64,000 nt of DNA from Kitasatospora fiedleri (GTDB lineage Bacteria > Actinomycetota > Actinomycetes > Streptomycetales > Streptomycetaceae), in contig NZ_OX419519.1 in NCBI RefSeq assembly GCF_948472415.1, forward strand, positions 2,170,001 through 2,234,000, given 5' to 3'. Position numbers and translations under genes: made by a program. Below are positions 20,381 through 29,360 of this stretch, piece after piece. Positions within the stretch are counted from its first letter, which is position 1, and every line of letters starts with the position of its first letter. The notes under the pieces were generated by a model, which saw only the letters and a program-made list of their open reading frames with translations, was not told the origin of the DNA and ran no database searches.

Positions 20381-20420
20381 CCGCCGCCGGAACGCTTCCG
20401 GAACGCTTCCGGAACGCCGC

Positions 20421-20454
20421 GAGGGCGGCTCCCCGCGCTGGGGGAGCCGCCCTC
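20421..20454. terminator. Bidirectional terminator, lipoprotein / erpA
   Basis: A perfect 14-bp stem GAGGGCGGCTCCCC (20421-20434) with complement 20441-20454 and a 6-base loop, between convergent genes. Three copies of GGAACGCTTCC-like sequence precede it. Confidence 0.8.
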
Positions 20455-20485
20455 GGCGTGTGCGTGCCGGGCCTCGGCGCGGGGC

Positions 20486-20839
20486 CTAGCTGAACGAGTC
20501 GCCGCAGGCGCAGGAGCCGGTGGCGTTCGGGTTGTCGATCGTGAAGCCCTGCTTCTCGATGGTGTCCACGAAGTCGACGGTGGCGCCGCCCAGGTAGGGG
20601 GCGCTCATCCGGTCGGTGACGACCTTGACACCGTTGAAGTCCTTGACGACGTCGCCGTCCAGCGAACGCTCGTCGAAGAACAGCTGGTAACGCAGGCCCG
20701 AGCAGCCGCCGGGCTGCACGGCGACGCGCAGCGCGAGGTCGTCGCGGCCTTCCTGCTCCAGCAGGCCCTTGACCTTGCCCGCGGCGGCGTCGGTGAGGAG
20801 AATGCCACTCTCGACGGTGGTCTCGTCCTGGACGGTCAT
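20486..20839 (-). CDS. erpA: Iron-sulfur cluster carrier, HesB/IscA/ErpA family
   Basis: 118 residues. The A-type carrier signature is present: Cys in QPGGCSGLRY and the C-terminal CxC in GSCACGDSF, the three residues that hold a [2Fe-2S] or [4Fe-4S] cluster for transfer to apo-enzymes. Likely clients nearby are NadA, LipA and the Rieske protein. ATG 20839 has GGGAG five bases upstream; the frame extends to 21004 without a better start. Single-gene unit. Confidence 0.92.
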   Translation of the reverse strand: MTVQDETTVESGILLTDAAAGKVKGLLEQEGRDDLALRVAVQPGGCSGLRYQLFFDERSLDGDVVKDFNGVKVVTDRMSAPYLGGATVDFVDTIEKQGFTIDNPNATGSCACGDSFS

Positions 20840-21045
20840 GCTTACTCCCGGTCTGTGACGACTGTGATCCGCCAGTGCCAACCAGCGGCCTCCCGGATTC
20901 ATTTCCGGAAGGTGGTGCGTTCGGGGGACATTTTTCGTCGCCCACTCCCCCACGCACCCCATGCTCGCACACCGGGCCGGGCGGGTCACCGCCCACTTCG
21001 GCAAACCGCTACCGCCCGCGCACCGGGCGCAGCAGGATGTGACGG

Positions 21046-21927
21046 GTGATCATTCGTCAGCTCAGGAACACCGCCGCCGACGCCGAGGCCGTCCAACGGG
21101 TCTCCCGCGCCGCGTTCCGCGATCTCGACGGCCGGCCGCAGGACGATCCCGACCGGCCCGGCGACGCGGCCCACCGGGTCCGGGCGCTGGCCCGGGCCCG
21201 GCACCTCGCGGTGACGGACCCGGACGGGTGCTGGATCGCCGAGCAGGACGGCGAGGCCGTCGGGGTGGCGCTGTCGCTGCGCCGCGAGGGCGTGTGGGTG
21301 CTGCCGCTGTTCGTGGTGCTGCCCTCCGCGCAGGGGCGGGGGGTGGGGCGGCTGCTGCTGGAACGGGCCGCGGCGTACGGGCGGGGCTGCCTGCGCGGGA
21401 TGCTGTGCGCCTCGCCGTCGCCGGCCGCGGCCCGCCGGTACCGGGCGGCCGGGTTCACGCTGTACCCCACGATGCGGCTGGCCGGGCGGGTCGACCGGGA
21501 ACGGCTGCTCGACCCCGGCGACATCCCGGTGCACCCGGGCGGCGCGGCGCACCTGCACCTGCTCGACTCGGTGGACCGCCGGTTGCGGGGCGCGGCGCAC
21601 GGCCCCGACCACCCGTTCATGCTGGCCCACTTCGAGGAGCTGCTGATCGCCGACACCCTGGCCGGCACCGGCTACTGCTACCGGGACGGCGGCACCGTGC
21701 AGCTGCTGGCCGCGACCTCGAAGCGGATCGCGGCCCGGCTGCTGCGCGAGGCGCTGGCCCGGGTCCCGGCGGAGCAGGAGGCCGCGGTCTCCTTCCTGAC
21801 CGCCGAACAGGAGTGGGCCCTGGACGTCGGCCTCGACCTGGGCCTCTCCGTCACCAACCGCGGCTACCTGGCGCTGCGCGGCATGCGGCCCCCGGCGCCG
21901 TACATCCCCAACGGGGGCTACCTGTAG
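21046..21927 (+). CDS. GNAT-family N-acetyltransferase
   Basis: 293 residues. The acetyl-CoA binding motif A is seen in VLPSAQGRGVGRLLLERAAAYG (about 90-110), preceded by the LPLFVV strand. A second, weaker GNAT-like half occupies the C-terminus, so the protein may be a two-domain member. The substrate is unknown. The GTG at 21046 has AGGA nine bases upstream. It is divergent from erpA with a 206-base shared intergenic region. Confidence 0.85.
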   Translation: MIIRQLRNTAADAEAVQRVSRAAFRDLDGRPQDDPDRPGDAAHRVRALARARHLAVTDPDGCWIAEQDGEAVGVALSLRREGVWVLPLFVVLPSAQGRGVGRLLLERAAAYGRGCLRGMLCASPSPAAARRYRAAGFTLYPTMRLAGRVDRERLLDPGDIPVHPGGAAHLHLLDSVDRRLRGAAHGPDHPFMLAHFEELLIADTLAGTGYCYRDGGTVQLLAATSKRIAARLLREALARVPAEQEAAVSFLTAEQEWALDVGLDLGLSVTNRGYLALRGMRPPAPYIPNGGYL

Positions 21928-21976
21928 GCGTCCGGGAAGGGCCCGCGGGGGCCTCGGAGGGGCCCGCGGGACCCGC

Positions 21977-23344
21977 TCACTCCATCGTGGCGAGGATCTC
22001 CTCGACCATCTCCATGGTCGTGCCCGGGTGCAGGAAGGCGAAGCGGGCGACCGTCTCGCCGTCCCAGCCGGTGGGGGTGACGAAGCCGACCTGGTCGGCG
22101 AGGAGCTGCCGGGACCAGCGGTAGTAGTCGTCGTGGGTCCAGCCCTTGCGGCGGAAGCAGACGGCGGAGAGCTGGGGGTCGTGGAGCAGTTCGAGGTGCG
22201 CGCTGTCGCGGATGAGCCGCGCGGTGTCGCGGGCGAGGCGCAGGCCGGCCTCGATGGCGTCGGTGTAGGCCTGGACGCCGTGGACGGCGAGCGAGAACCA
22301 GAGCGGGAGGCCGCGGGCGCGGCGGGTGAGGTGGTAGGCGTAGTCGGTGGGGTTCCACTCGTCGCCCTCGGTGTGCAGGACGTCGAGGTAGGAGGCGTCC
22401 TGGGTGTGGACGGCGCGGGCCAGGCGCGGTTCGCGGTAGAGCAGGGCGGCGCAGTCGAACGGGGCGAACAGCCACTTGTGCGGGTCGACGACGAAGCTGT
22501 CGGCGTGCTCGATGCCGTCGTAGCGCGCGCGGACGGAGGGGGCGAAGAGCCCGGCGCCGCCGTAGGCGCCGTCGACGTGGAACCAGAGGCCGTGCTCGCG
22601 GGCGACCTCGGCGATGCCGGCGAGGTCGTCGACGATGCCCTCGTTGGTGGTGCCGCCGGTGCCGACCACGGCGATGACTGTCTCGGGGTGCGGGTCGGCG
22701 GCGAGGGCGGCGCGCAGGGCGGGGCCGGTGAGGCGGCGGTCGACGGCGGGGACGGGGAAGGCTTCGACGCCGATGATGTTGAAGGTGTTCTTGACCGAGG
22801 AGTGCACCTGGTCGGCGACGGCGATCCGCAGCCGGGCCTCGGGGCCGACGCCAAGGCGGCGGCGGGCGGTGTCGCGGGCGACGACCAGCGCGGAGAGGTT
22901 GCCGGCCGAGCCGCCGGAGACGAAGGTGCCGCCGGCGCTCGCGGGGAGGCCGGCCCGGTCCGCTATCAGGCGCAGCACCTGGTTCTCGGCGGCGATCGCG
23001 CCGGCCGCCTCCAGCCAGGAGATGCCCTGGAGGGAGGCGCAGGAGACCACCATGTCGAAGAGCAGCGCGGCCTTGGTGGGGGCGCAGGGGATGAAGGAGA
23101 GGTAGCGCGGGCTGTCGGCGGAGATGACGGCGCGGGAGAGCTCGTGGTCGTAGAGCTTGAGCACGTCGGCGGGGTCGTTGCCGTGGTCGTTCAGCAGTCC
23201 GGCGAGGGCCTGGCGCAGGTGGGTGCCGTCGCCCGGGTGGTCGAGCGGGACGGGGTCGTACTGCAGGCGTTCGCGCATGTAGTCGAAGACGAGGTCGACC
23301 AGCTCGTTGTCCGGCTTGTGCATGCGGTCGGGGGCTGCGTACAC
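21977..23344 (-). CDS. PLP-dependent amino acid decarboxylase (group II, AADC-like)
   Basis: 455 residues with the fold of aromatic-L-amino-acid, glutamate and diaminobutyrate decarboxylases. The PLP lysine is in DPHKWLF (Lys290), the ring-stacking histidine in VHSSVKN (His181) and the pyridine-N aspartate in HVDGAYGG (Asp258). Substrate choice cannot be read reliably. The AsnC-type regulator just upstream on the same strand suggests amino-acid-responsive expression. GTG 23344 has GAGGA six bases upstream. Confidence 0.88.
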   Translation of the reverse strand: MYAAPDRMHKPDNELVDLVFDYMRERLQYDPVPLDHPGDGTHLRQALAGLLNDHGNDPADVLKLYDHELSRAVISADSPRYLSFIPCAPTKAALLFDMVVSCASLQGISWLEAAGAIAAENQVLRLIADRAGLPASAGGTFVSGGSAGNLSALVVARDTARRRLGVGPEARLRIAVADQVHSSVKNTFNIIGVEAFPVPAVDRRLTGPALRAALAADPHPETVIAVVGTGGTTNEGIVDDLAGIAEVAREHGLWFHVDGAYGGAGLFAPSVRARYDGIEHADSFVVDPHKWLFAPFDCAALLYREPRLARAVHTQDASYLDVLHTEGDEWNPTDYAYHLTRRARGLPLWFSLAVHGVQAYTDAIEAGLRLARDTARLIRDSAHLELLHDPQLSAVCFRRKGWTHDDYYRWSRQLLADQVGFVTPTGWDGETVARFAFLHPGTTMEMVEEILATME

Positions 23345-23480
23345 GGGTGTCCTCTTCGCTGCGGGCGGTGCTGGGGGCGTGATCAGCGTAGGCAGCGGGG
23401 GTGGGCGGGCGCGCGTCGGAACGCGGCCGTCCGGGGCCGGTTTCCTGCGTGTTCGGGCGGGGGCGCGCAGGAAAGCTGCG

Positions 23481-23957
23481 TCAGATGAGCTGGGAGAGGA
23501 CGACGGAGGAGCGGCTGCGCTGGACGCCGGGTTCCTTGCGGATGCGCTCGATGACGGCTTCCAGGTGGCGGGTGTCGGCGGCGCGCAGGTGGACCAGGGC
23601 GTCGGGGTCGCCGGTGACCGTCCAGGCGGCGGCGACCTCGGGGAACTGGCGCAACGAGGCGAGCAGTTCCTCGGGCGAGGTGCGGGGGCGGCAGTAGACC
23701 TCGACGAAGGCCTCGGTGCGCCAGCCGAGCAGGGCGGGGTCGAGGACGACGGTGAAGCCGCGGACCGCGCCGCGCGCCCGCAGCCGGTCGATCCGGCGGC
23801 GGACGGCGGTGGCGGAGAGGTTGGTGAGCAGTCCGATCTCGGCGTAGGAGGCGCGGCCGTCGCGGCTGAGGTGTTCGAGCAGCAGGCGGTCGGTGTCGTC
23901 GAGGGCCGGCCCGTCCGGCCGGACGGGCCCGAGGTCGGACGGCCGGTGGGTGCGCAT
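23481..23957 (-). CDS. Lrp/AsnC-family transcriptional regulator
   Basis: 158 residues. The N-terminal helix-turn-helix (DRLLLEHLSRDGRASYAEIG...VRRRIDRLRARG) and C-terminal RAM ligand domain are complete. ATG 23957 has GGAG seven bases upstream. It sits 136 bases before the PLP decarboxylase in the same direction. By analogy with other Lrp neighbours it probably regulates that gene in response to the amino acid substrate or product. Confidence 0.9.
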   Translation of the reverse strand: MRTHRPSDLGPVRPDGPALDDTDRLLLEHLSRDGRASYAEIGLLTNLSATAVRRRIDRLRARGAVRGFTVVLDPALLGWRTEAFVEVYCRPRTSPEELLASLRQFPEVAAAWTVTGDPDALVHLRAADTRHLEAVIERIRKEPGVQRSRSSVVLSQLI

Positions 23958-24046
23958 GGCGGGGCTCCACGGTGGTGCGGGTGAGGGTGGTGAGCCGTGG
24001 GGGAACGACTCTGCGGAGCCCATTGTCGCGGACGGCCGGAACCGGG

Positions 24047-24973
24047 TCAGTCCACCAGCAGGACGATCTTGCCGCGGGTGCGGCCCTCGGCGTTGAGGGC
24101 CTGGGCGGAGGCGGCCTGGGCGAGCGGGAAGGTGGAGGCCACCGGGACGGTGAGCAGGCCCTCCTCGGCGAGCCGGGCGACGGCGGCGAGGTCCTCGTGG
24201 TCGGGGCGGGTGAAGACGTAGCGTCCGCCGCGGGCGGTGACGGTGTAGTCGACCGTGGAGGCGATCCGGGCGGGGTCCTCGAGCAGGCCGAGGGAGACCT
24301 CGACGGCGTCGCCGCCGATCAGGTCGAGCGCGGCGTCGACGCCCTCGGGGGCCAGCGCGCGGACCCGGTCGGCGAGGCCGGGGCCGTACTCGACGGGTTC
24401 GACGCCCAGGCCGCGCAGGAAGGTGTGGTTGTGCTCCCCGGCGGTGCCGATGACCCGGGCGCCGAGGGCGGTGGCGACCTGGCAGGCGATCGAGCCGACG
24501 CCGCCGGCCGCGGCGTGGATCAGCACGGTCTCGCCGCGGCGCAGTCCGAGCGCCCCGACCAGGGACTGCTGGGCGGTGAGCCCGGCCAGCGGCAGTCCGC
24601 CGGCCTCGGCCCAGTCGAGGGCGGCGGGTTTGCGGGCCAGGGTGCGGACGGGGGCGGCGACGAGTTCGGCGTAGGTGCCGCTCTCGACGACGTCCTTGCG
24701 GACGTAGCCGATCACCTCGTCGCCGGGGGCGTACTCGGTGACGGCGCCGCCGACGGCCTGGACGGTGCCGGCCAGGTCGAAGCCCATGACCAGCGGGAAG
24801 TGGGAGTCGAGGACGCCGTCGAGGTGTCCTTCGCGGATCTTCCAGTCGACGGGGTTGACGCCGACCGCTCGGGTGCGGACGAGTACGGTGTCGGGGCCGA
24901 CCTTCGGGTCGGGGAGCTCGGTGTACTCGACCACGTCGGGGCCGCCGTAGCGGTTGATCACGATTGCCTTCAT
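24047..24973 (-). CDS. NADP-dependent zinc-independent alcohol dehydrogenase/quinone oxidoreductase (MDR superfamily)
   Basis: 308 residues from ATG 24973. The N-terminal GroES-like domain has MKAIVINRYGGPDVVEY. The cofactor domain contains the glycine motif AAAGGVGS and the MDR hallmark GVNPVDWKIREG. Zinc-binding cysteines are absent, as in quinone oxidoreductases. The upstream frame extends to 25024, but the MKAI start aligns with the family; its ribosome-binding site is weak. It is divergent from nadA. Confidence 0.88.
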   Translation of the reverse strand: MKAIVINRYGGPDVVEYTELPDPKVGPDTVLVRTRAVGVNPVDWKIREGHLDGVLDSHFPLVMGFDLAGTVQAVGGAVTEYAPGDEVIGYVRKDVVESGTYAELVAAPVRTLARKPAALDWAEAGGLPLAGLTAQQSLVGALGLRRGETVLIHAAAGGVGSIACQVATALGARVIGTAGEHNHTFLRGLGVEPVEYGPGLADRVRALAPEGVDAALDLIGGDAVEVSLGLLEDPARIASTVDYTVTARGGRYVFTRPDHEDLAAVARLAEEGLLTVPVASTFPLAQAASAQALNAEGRTRGKIVLLVD

Positions 24974-25062
24974 GGGTCCAGCCAACCGGAGGGTACGGCG
25001 GGTCCTCGCGTCGGAAGCATCCATCCTGGTGAGCGGTTCTCGTCACATCGACAGGACGGCCA

Positions 25063-25110
25063 TCGTCAGGCTGACGAGAACCGGTTATCATAGATAGCGT
25101 CAGATAGACG
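25063..25110. promoter_or_regulatory. Palindromic operator candidates upstream of nadA
   Basis: TCGTCAG-G-CTGACGA (25063-25077) is a perfect 7+1+7 palindrome. A second related site, CGTC-AGATA-GACG (25098-25110), lies 21 bases downstream with TATCAT (25086-25091) between them as a possible -10. Two similar sites around a promoter suggest a repressor of nadA or of the divergent oxidoreductase gene. I cannot name the regulator. Confidence 0.5.
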
Positions 25111-25154
25111 AGAAGGCTGGTGTCAATCCGGCCGCACCTGGAGGGCAGCCGCCC

Positions 25155-26336
25155 GTGACCACCACCACCGAAACCTACGGCGTGGACCCCACCCCTTCGC
25201 CGCTCGCCCTGCTGCTGCTCGGCCGGGAGGCCGACCCGAACAGCGAGCGCGGCGTGGAGTGCCCCGGCGACCTGCCCGCCGCCTCCGACCCGGACCTGGT
25301 GGCGCGCGCCCGCGCCGCGAAGGAGAAGCTCGGCGACCGGGTCTTCATCCTGGGCCACCACTACCAGCGCGACGAGGTGATCGAGTTCGCCGACGTCACC
25401 GGTGACTCCTTCAAGCTGGCCCGGGACGCGGCGGCCCGCCCGGAGGCCGAGTACATCGTGTTCTGCGGCGTGCACTTCATGGCCGAGTCCGCGGACATCC
25501 TCACCTCCGACCGCCAGCGGGTCGTCCTGCCGGACCTCGCGGCCGGCTGCTCGATGGCCGACATGGCCACCGCCGAGCAGGTCGCCGAGTGCTGGGACGT
25601 GCTGACCGAGGCGGGCGTCGCGGACGTCACCGTGCCGGTGTCGTACATGAACTCCTCGGCCGACATCAAGGCGTTCACCGGCAAGCACGGCGGCACCATC
25701 TGCACCTCCTCCAACGCGGAGCGAGCCCTGGAGTGGGCCTTCGAGCAGGGGGAGAAGGTGCTGTTCCTGCCGGACCAGCACCTGGGCCGCAACACCGCGG
25801 TGCTGCAGATGGGCCTCTCGCTGGACGACTGCGTGCTCTACAACCCGCACAAGCCCAACGGCGGCCTGACCGCCGAGCAGCTGCGGGACGCCAAGATGAT
25901 CCTGTGGCGCGGCCACTGCTCGGTGCACGGCCGGTTCAGCGTGGAGTCGGTGGACGAGGTCCGGGCGCGCATTCCCGGCGTGACCGTGCTGGTGCACCCG
26001 GAGTGCCGGCACGAGGTGGTCACCGCCGCCGACATGGTGGGTTCGACCGAGTACATCATCAAGGCGCTGGACGCCGCCGAGCCCGGCTCGAAGTGGGCGA
26101 TCGGCACCGAGCTGAACCTGGTCCGCCGGCTCGCCAAGGCGCACCCGGACAAGGAGGTCGTCTTCCTCGACCGCACCGTGTGCTTCTGCTCGACCATGAA
26201 CCGGATCGACCTGCCGCACCTGGTCTGGGCGCTGGAGTCGCTGGTCGAGGGCCGGGTGCCGAACGTGATCACGGTGGACGCCGAGACCGAGAAGCACGCC
26301 AAGGCCGCGCTGGACCGGATGCTGGCCCTGCCGTAA
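25155..26336 (+). CDS. nadA: Quinolinate synthase A
   Basis: 393 residues. It condenses iminoaspartate with dihydroxyacetone phosphate to quinolinate in NAD synthesis, using an oxygen-sensitive [4Fe-4S] cluster. Conserved segments include GHHYQRDEV, FCGVHFMAESADIL, YMNSSADIKAF, GTICTSSNA, HPEC and CFCSTMN with the cluster cysteines. The GTG start at 25155 has GGAGG ten bases upstream. No nadB or nadC is adjacent within the window. Confidence 0.96.
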   Translation: MTTTTETYGVDPTPSPLALLLLGREADPNSERGVECPGDLPAASDPDLVARARAAKEKLGDRVFILGHHYQRDEVIEFADVTGDSFKLARDAAARPEAEYIVFCGVHFMAESADILTSDRQRVVLPDLAAGCSMADMATAEQVAECWDVLTEAGVADVTVPVSYMNSSADIKAFTGKHGGTICTSSNAERALEWAFEQGEKVLFLPDQHLGRNTAVLQMGLSLDDCVLYNPHKPNGGLTAEQLRDAKMILWRGHCSVHGRFSVESVDEVRARIPGVTVLVHPECRHEVVTAADMVGSTEYIIKALDAAEPGSKWAIGTELNLVRRLAKAHPDKEVVFLDRTVCFCSTMNRIDLPHLVWALESLVEGRVPNVITVDAETEKHAKAALDRMLALP

Positions 26337-26391
26337 CGATCCGCCCCCGGCACCGCCCCCGGCCACGGGCCCGTCCCCGGGCTCGGACCGG

Positions 26392-26429
26392 GAGAGGGCG
26401 GGCACCCCTTCCGGGGTGCCCGCCCTCTC
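26392..26429. terminator. Bidirectional terminator, nadA / pspAA
   Basis: A perfect 17-bp stem GAGAGGGCGGGCACCCC with its complement and a TTCC loop, between convergent genes. Confidence 0.88.
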
Positions 26430-26448
26430 GTCACGTGTGGCGCCCGAA

Positions 26449-26742
26449 CTACTCCGGGAGGCCGGGGATCAGGCCGTCGCCCTCGTCCCGCAGCAACTCG
26501 CGGACCTGCTCCAGGGACGACTCGGCGTCCGGCAGGATCAGGTCCGACGGCTCCAGCGACTCCGGCGCGAGCGGCGTGCCGACCTCCCGGACGGCCGCGA
26601 GCAGGTTGCCCAGCGCCGCCCTGAAGGCCGCCTCGTCGCCCGCCTCGACGGCCTGGAGCAGCTCGTCGTCCAGCTGGTTCAGCCGGTTCAGGTCGCCCTC
26701 GGCGACCTCGAACTGCCCCTCACCCAAGACCCGCATGATCAT
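26449..26742 (-). CDS. pspAA: PspA-associated protein PspAA
   Basis: 97 residues. The start IMRVLGEGQFEV and the acidic helical body match the small PspAA family that accompanies PspA in actinobacteria and archaea. It follows pspA by 27 bases on the same strand, so the two are co-transcribed. A role as partner of the membrane-stress protein is inferred from this constant neighbourhood; no enzymatic motif is visible. Confidence 0.85.
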   Translation of the reverse strand: MIMRVLGEGQFEVAEGDLNRLNQLDDELLQAVEAGDEAAFRAALGNLLAAVREVGTPLAPESLEPSDLILPDAESSLEQVRELLRDEGDGLIPGLPE

Positions 26743-26769
26743 GCTGGTGCGTCTCCCCTGCTACCGGGC

Positions 26770-27557
26770 TCACTTGTTGTAGTTGATGGTGGGCGGCGGG
26801 GTGTCGTTCTTCCCCTGCTCGATCGCCTGCGGCTGGGCGGCGGGGTGCCGCCGGTCAGCTCGGCCTTCATCCGGGCCAGCTCCAGCTCGACGTCGCTGCC
26901 GCCGGCCACCCGCTCCAGCTCGGCCTCGATGTCGTCCTTGCGGCCGAGGCCGCTGGCGTCGTCGAGCGCGCCGGAGGCCAGCAGCTCGTCGATCGCGCCC
27001 GCCCGGGCCTGCATCTGCGCGGTCTTGTCCTCCGCGCGCTGGATCGCCAGGCCGACGTCGCCCATCTCCTCGGAGATGCCGGAGAAGGACTCGGCGATCC
27101 GGGTCTGCGCCTGGGCGGCGGTGTAGGTGGCCTTGATGGTCTCCTTCTTGGTGCGGAAGGCGTCCACCTTGGCCTGGAGGCGCTGGGAGGCCAGGGTGAG
27201 CTTCTCCTCCTCCCCCTGCAGGGCCTGGTACTGCGTCTCCAGATCGGTGATCTGGGACTGCAGGTTGGCCTTGCGGCTGAGCGCCTCGCGGGCCAGGTCC
27301 TCGCGGCCGAGGGATAGCGCCTTGCGGCCCTGGTCCTCGTACTTGGAGGACTGCTGCTGGAGCTGGGTCAGCTGGAGCTCCAGGCGCTTGCGGGAGGTGG
27401 CCACGTCGGCGACGCCCCTGCGCACCTTCTGCAGCAGTTCCAGCTGCTTCTGGTAGGAGTAGTCGAGCGTTTCGCGCGGGTCCTCCGCCCGGTCCAAGGC
27501 CTTGTTCGCCTTGGAGCGGAAGATCAGCCCCATACGCTTCATGATTCCGTCGCTCAT
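26770..27557 (-). CDS. pspA: PspA/IM30 (ESCRT-III-like) membrane stress protein (frameshifted near C-terminus)
   Basis: About 262 residues. After GLIFRSKANKALD the protein is almost entirely coiled coil, as in PspA/Vipp1, which assembles on damaged membranes. The frame breaks at the run 26842-26845 (four C on the coding strand where five give TGGTP-PAAQPQAIEQGKN); the restored C-terminus ends TPPPTINYNK. As read, the uncorrected frame runs into pspAA. Two starts are possible, ATG 27557 and ATG 27542 (MKRMGLIF); the latter is the commoner family start. Confidence 0.9.
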
Positions 27558-27761
27558 GGGCCTCGATAGCCCCCTTCTTCGGGCCTGGGTTTGCGTCTCG
27601 TGACAGGTCGAGTGTATGCGCGGCACGGTCCCCGGCGCAGTGCACCAGCCTGCAACAATGCTGCTACGGCGGAGGCCCGTTCGGCATCGTCCTCAGGATC
27701 GATATCGGTTCGCGTCCGGGGGCGCGCCGGAAAGCGGCCGGTCAACCCGTACGCTGGGAGT

Positions 27762-28364
27762 GTGTTTCGACGCCGCTCTGATGAATCCGCCGCCTCCTCC
27801 TCCACCGTCACCCTGACGAAGGAGGACGAGAGGACGTCCCGCGACCCGCAGGCCCCCAAGGGCCGGCCCACGCCCAAGCGCAGTGAGGCCGAGGCCAACC
27901 GGAAGACCCGGGTCACCGTTCCCAAGGACCGCAAGGAGGCCGCCAAGCAGGCCCGCGAGCGGATGCGCGCGGAGCGCGAGAAGCAGCGCACCGCGCTGCT
28001 GGAGGGCGACGAGCGCGCCCTGCCGCCGCGCGACAAGGGGCCGGTGCGGCGCTACGTCCGCGACTTCATCGACTCCCGCTGGGCCGCGGCCGAGTTCTTC
28101 CTGCCGTACGCGGTGGTGGTGCTGGTGCTCAGCATCACCCGGGTCAACTACCTGCAGCTGCTCTCCACGCTGCTGTTCCTGGTCTTCTTCGTGGTGGTCA
28201 TCCTGGACTTCGTCCGGATCGGCCTCCAGCTGCGCAAGGGCCTGGCCCAGCGCTTCCCGGACGGGGACACCCGCGGCGCCGTGATGTACGGCCTGATGCG
28301 CACCCTGCAGATGCGCCGGCTGCGGCTACCCAAGCCGATGGTCAAGCGGGGCGAGCGGCCCTGA
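27762..28364 (+). CDS. DUF3043 membrane protein
   Basis: 200 residues. The N-terminal 100 are highly charged (Lys/Arg/Glu). Two membrane helices follow (about 108-125 and 130-150) and a basic C-terminus ends LRLPKPMVKRGERP. This is the DUF3043 pattern, of unknown function. GTG 27762 has no spaced ribosome-binding site, and TACGCT ends six bases upstream, so a leaderless transcript is likely. The stop codon overlaps the probable start of the methyltransferase gene. Confidence 0.85.
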   Translation: MFRRRSDESAASSSTVTLTKEDERTSRDPQAPKGRPTPKRSEAEANRKTRVTVPKDRKEAAKQARERMRAEREKQRTALLEGDERALPPRDKGPVRRYVRDFIDSRWAAAEFFLPYAVVVLVLSITRVNYLQLLSTLLFLVFFVVVILDFVRIGLQLRKGLAQRFPDGDTRGAVMYGLMRTLQMRRLRLPKPMVKRGERP

Positions 28365-29266
28365 CCGCGGAAGCCGTCCCGCCGTACTGGGCCCCGCCCG
28401 CGCAACCGCCGGTCGGGGCCTTCGGTGCACCTGGCATCCCGGCGCAGCACGGGTACGGGGCGCCGCAGGGGCGGCACGGGCGGCTGCCGGCCCGCGGCGG
28501 GCCGTACCACAGCGGGGCCGGCGAGTGGCTGGAGCGGCACGGCGGGCTGCACAACCTGGTCCGCCAGGAGCTGGTCACCCGCCAGCTCGCCGAGCAGCTC
28601 ACCCGGGGCGTCGCGCTGCGGGTGCTGGACGTGGGCTGCGCCGAGGGCACCCAGGCGCTGCGGCTGGCCCGGGCCGGGCACTTCGTCACCGGCATAGACC
28701 CCGACCCGGCCACCCTGGGCCTGGCGCACCAGGCGCTGGCGGCCGAGCCGCCGGAGGTCCGCGAGCGCGTCCAGCTGCTCACCGGCGACGGCCACCAGGT
28801 CGGGCGCTGGTTCGGGCCGCGCAGCTTCGACCTGGTGCTCTGCCACGGCACCCTGATGTACCTGCCGGACCCGGACCCGATGCTGGCCTCGGTGGCCCGC
28901 ATCCTGGCCCCCGGCGGCCTGCTCTCGCTGCTGGTCCGCAACGGCGACGCGCTGGCCATGCGGCCCGGGCTGACCGGCGACTGGCGGGCCTGCCAGGAGT
29001 CCTTCGACTCCACCCGGTACACCAACCGCCTGGGTCTGCCCGCCCGGGCCGACCGGCTGGCCGAGCTCTCCGGCACGCTGTCCGGCTTCGCCGTCCCGGT
29101 CCGGCACTGGTACGGGGTGCGGGTGTTCACCGACACCATGCCGGACGAGGCCGCCCCGGTCGACGGCCGGCAGCTGGGCCAGCTGCTGGACGCCGAGGAG
29201 CGGGCCGGCAAGCAGGACCCGTACCGGCGCGTCGCCGCGCTGCTGCACGTCGTCGCCGAGAAGTGA
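28361..29266 (+). CDS. Class I SAM-dependent methyltransferase with possible CTG start
   Basis: About 301 residues. Motif I is VLDVGCAEGT (about residues 87-96), followed by GIDPDPATL, DLVLCHGTLMYLPDP and RNGDALAMR. The protein must start upstream of GTG 28622, because that codon is already inside motif I. No ATG, GTG or TTG lies in frame between the upstream gene and 28622. The only natural candidate is CTG 28361, which overlaps the DUF3043 stop as CTGA, like the ATGA and GTGA couplings elsewhere in this window. The first 60 residues are Pro/Gly-rich. A base error (GTG or ATG read as CTG) is the alternative. The substrate is unknown; CmoA/UbiE-like small molecule or tRNA roles are possible. 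Confidence 0.78.
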   Translation: MTAEAVPPYWAPPAQPPVGAFGAPGIPAQHGYGAPQGRHGRLPARGGPYHSGAGEWLERHGGLHNLVRQELVTRQLAEQLTRGVALRVLDVGCAEGTQALRLARAGHFVTGIDPDPATLGLAHQALAAEPPEVRERVQLLTGDGHQVGRWFGPRSFDLVLCHGTLMYLPDPDPMLASVARILAPGGLLSLLVRNGDALAMRPGLTGDWRACQESFDSTRYTNRLGLPARADRLAELSGTLSGFAVPVRHWYGVRVFTDTMPDEAAPVDGRQLGQLLDAEERAGKQDPYRRVAALLHVVAEK

Positions 29267-29360
29267 CCGGGGAGGTCACCCGGGCAGCGGCCGGGGCCGC
29301 TGACGGAGGCCGTTGACGGGGGCGCCGACGGGGGCCGCCGGCGGGGCGGCTGACGGCGCG

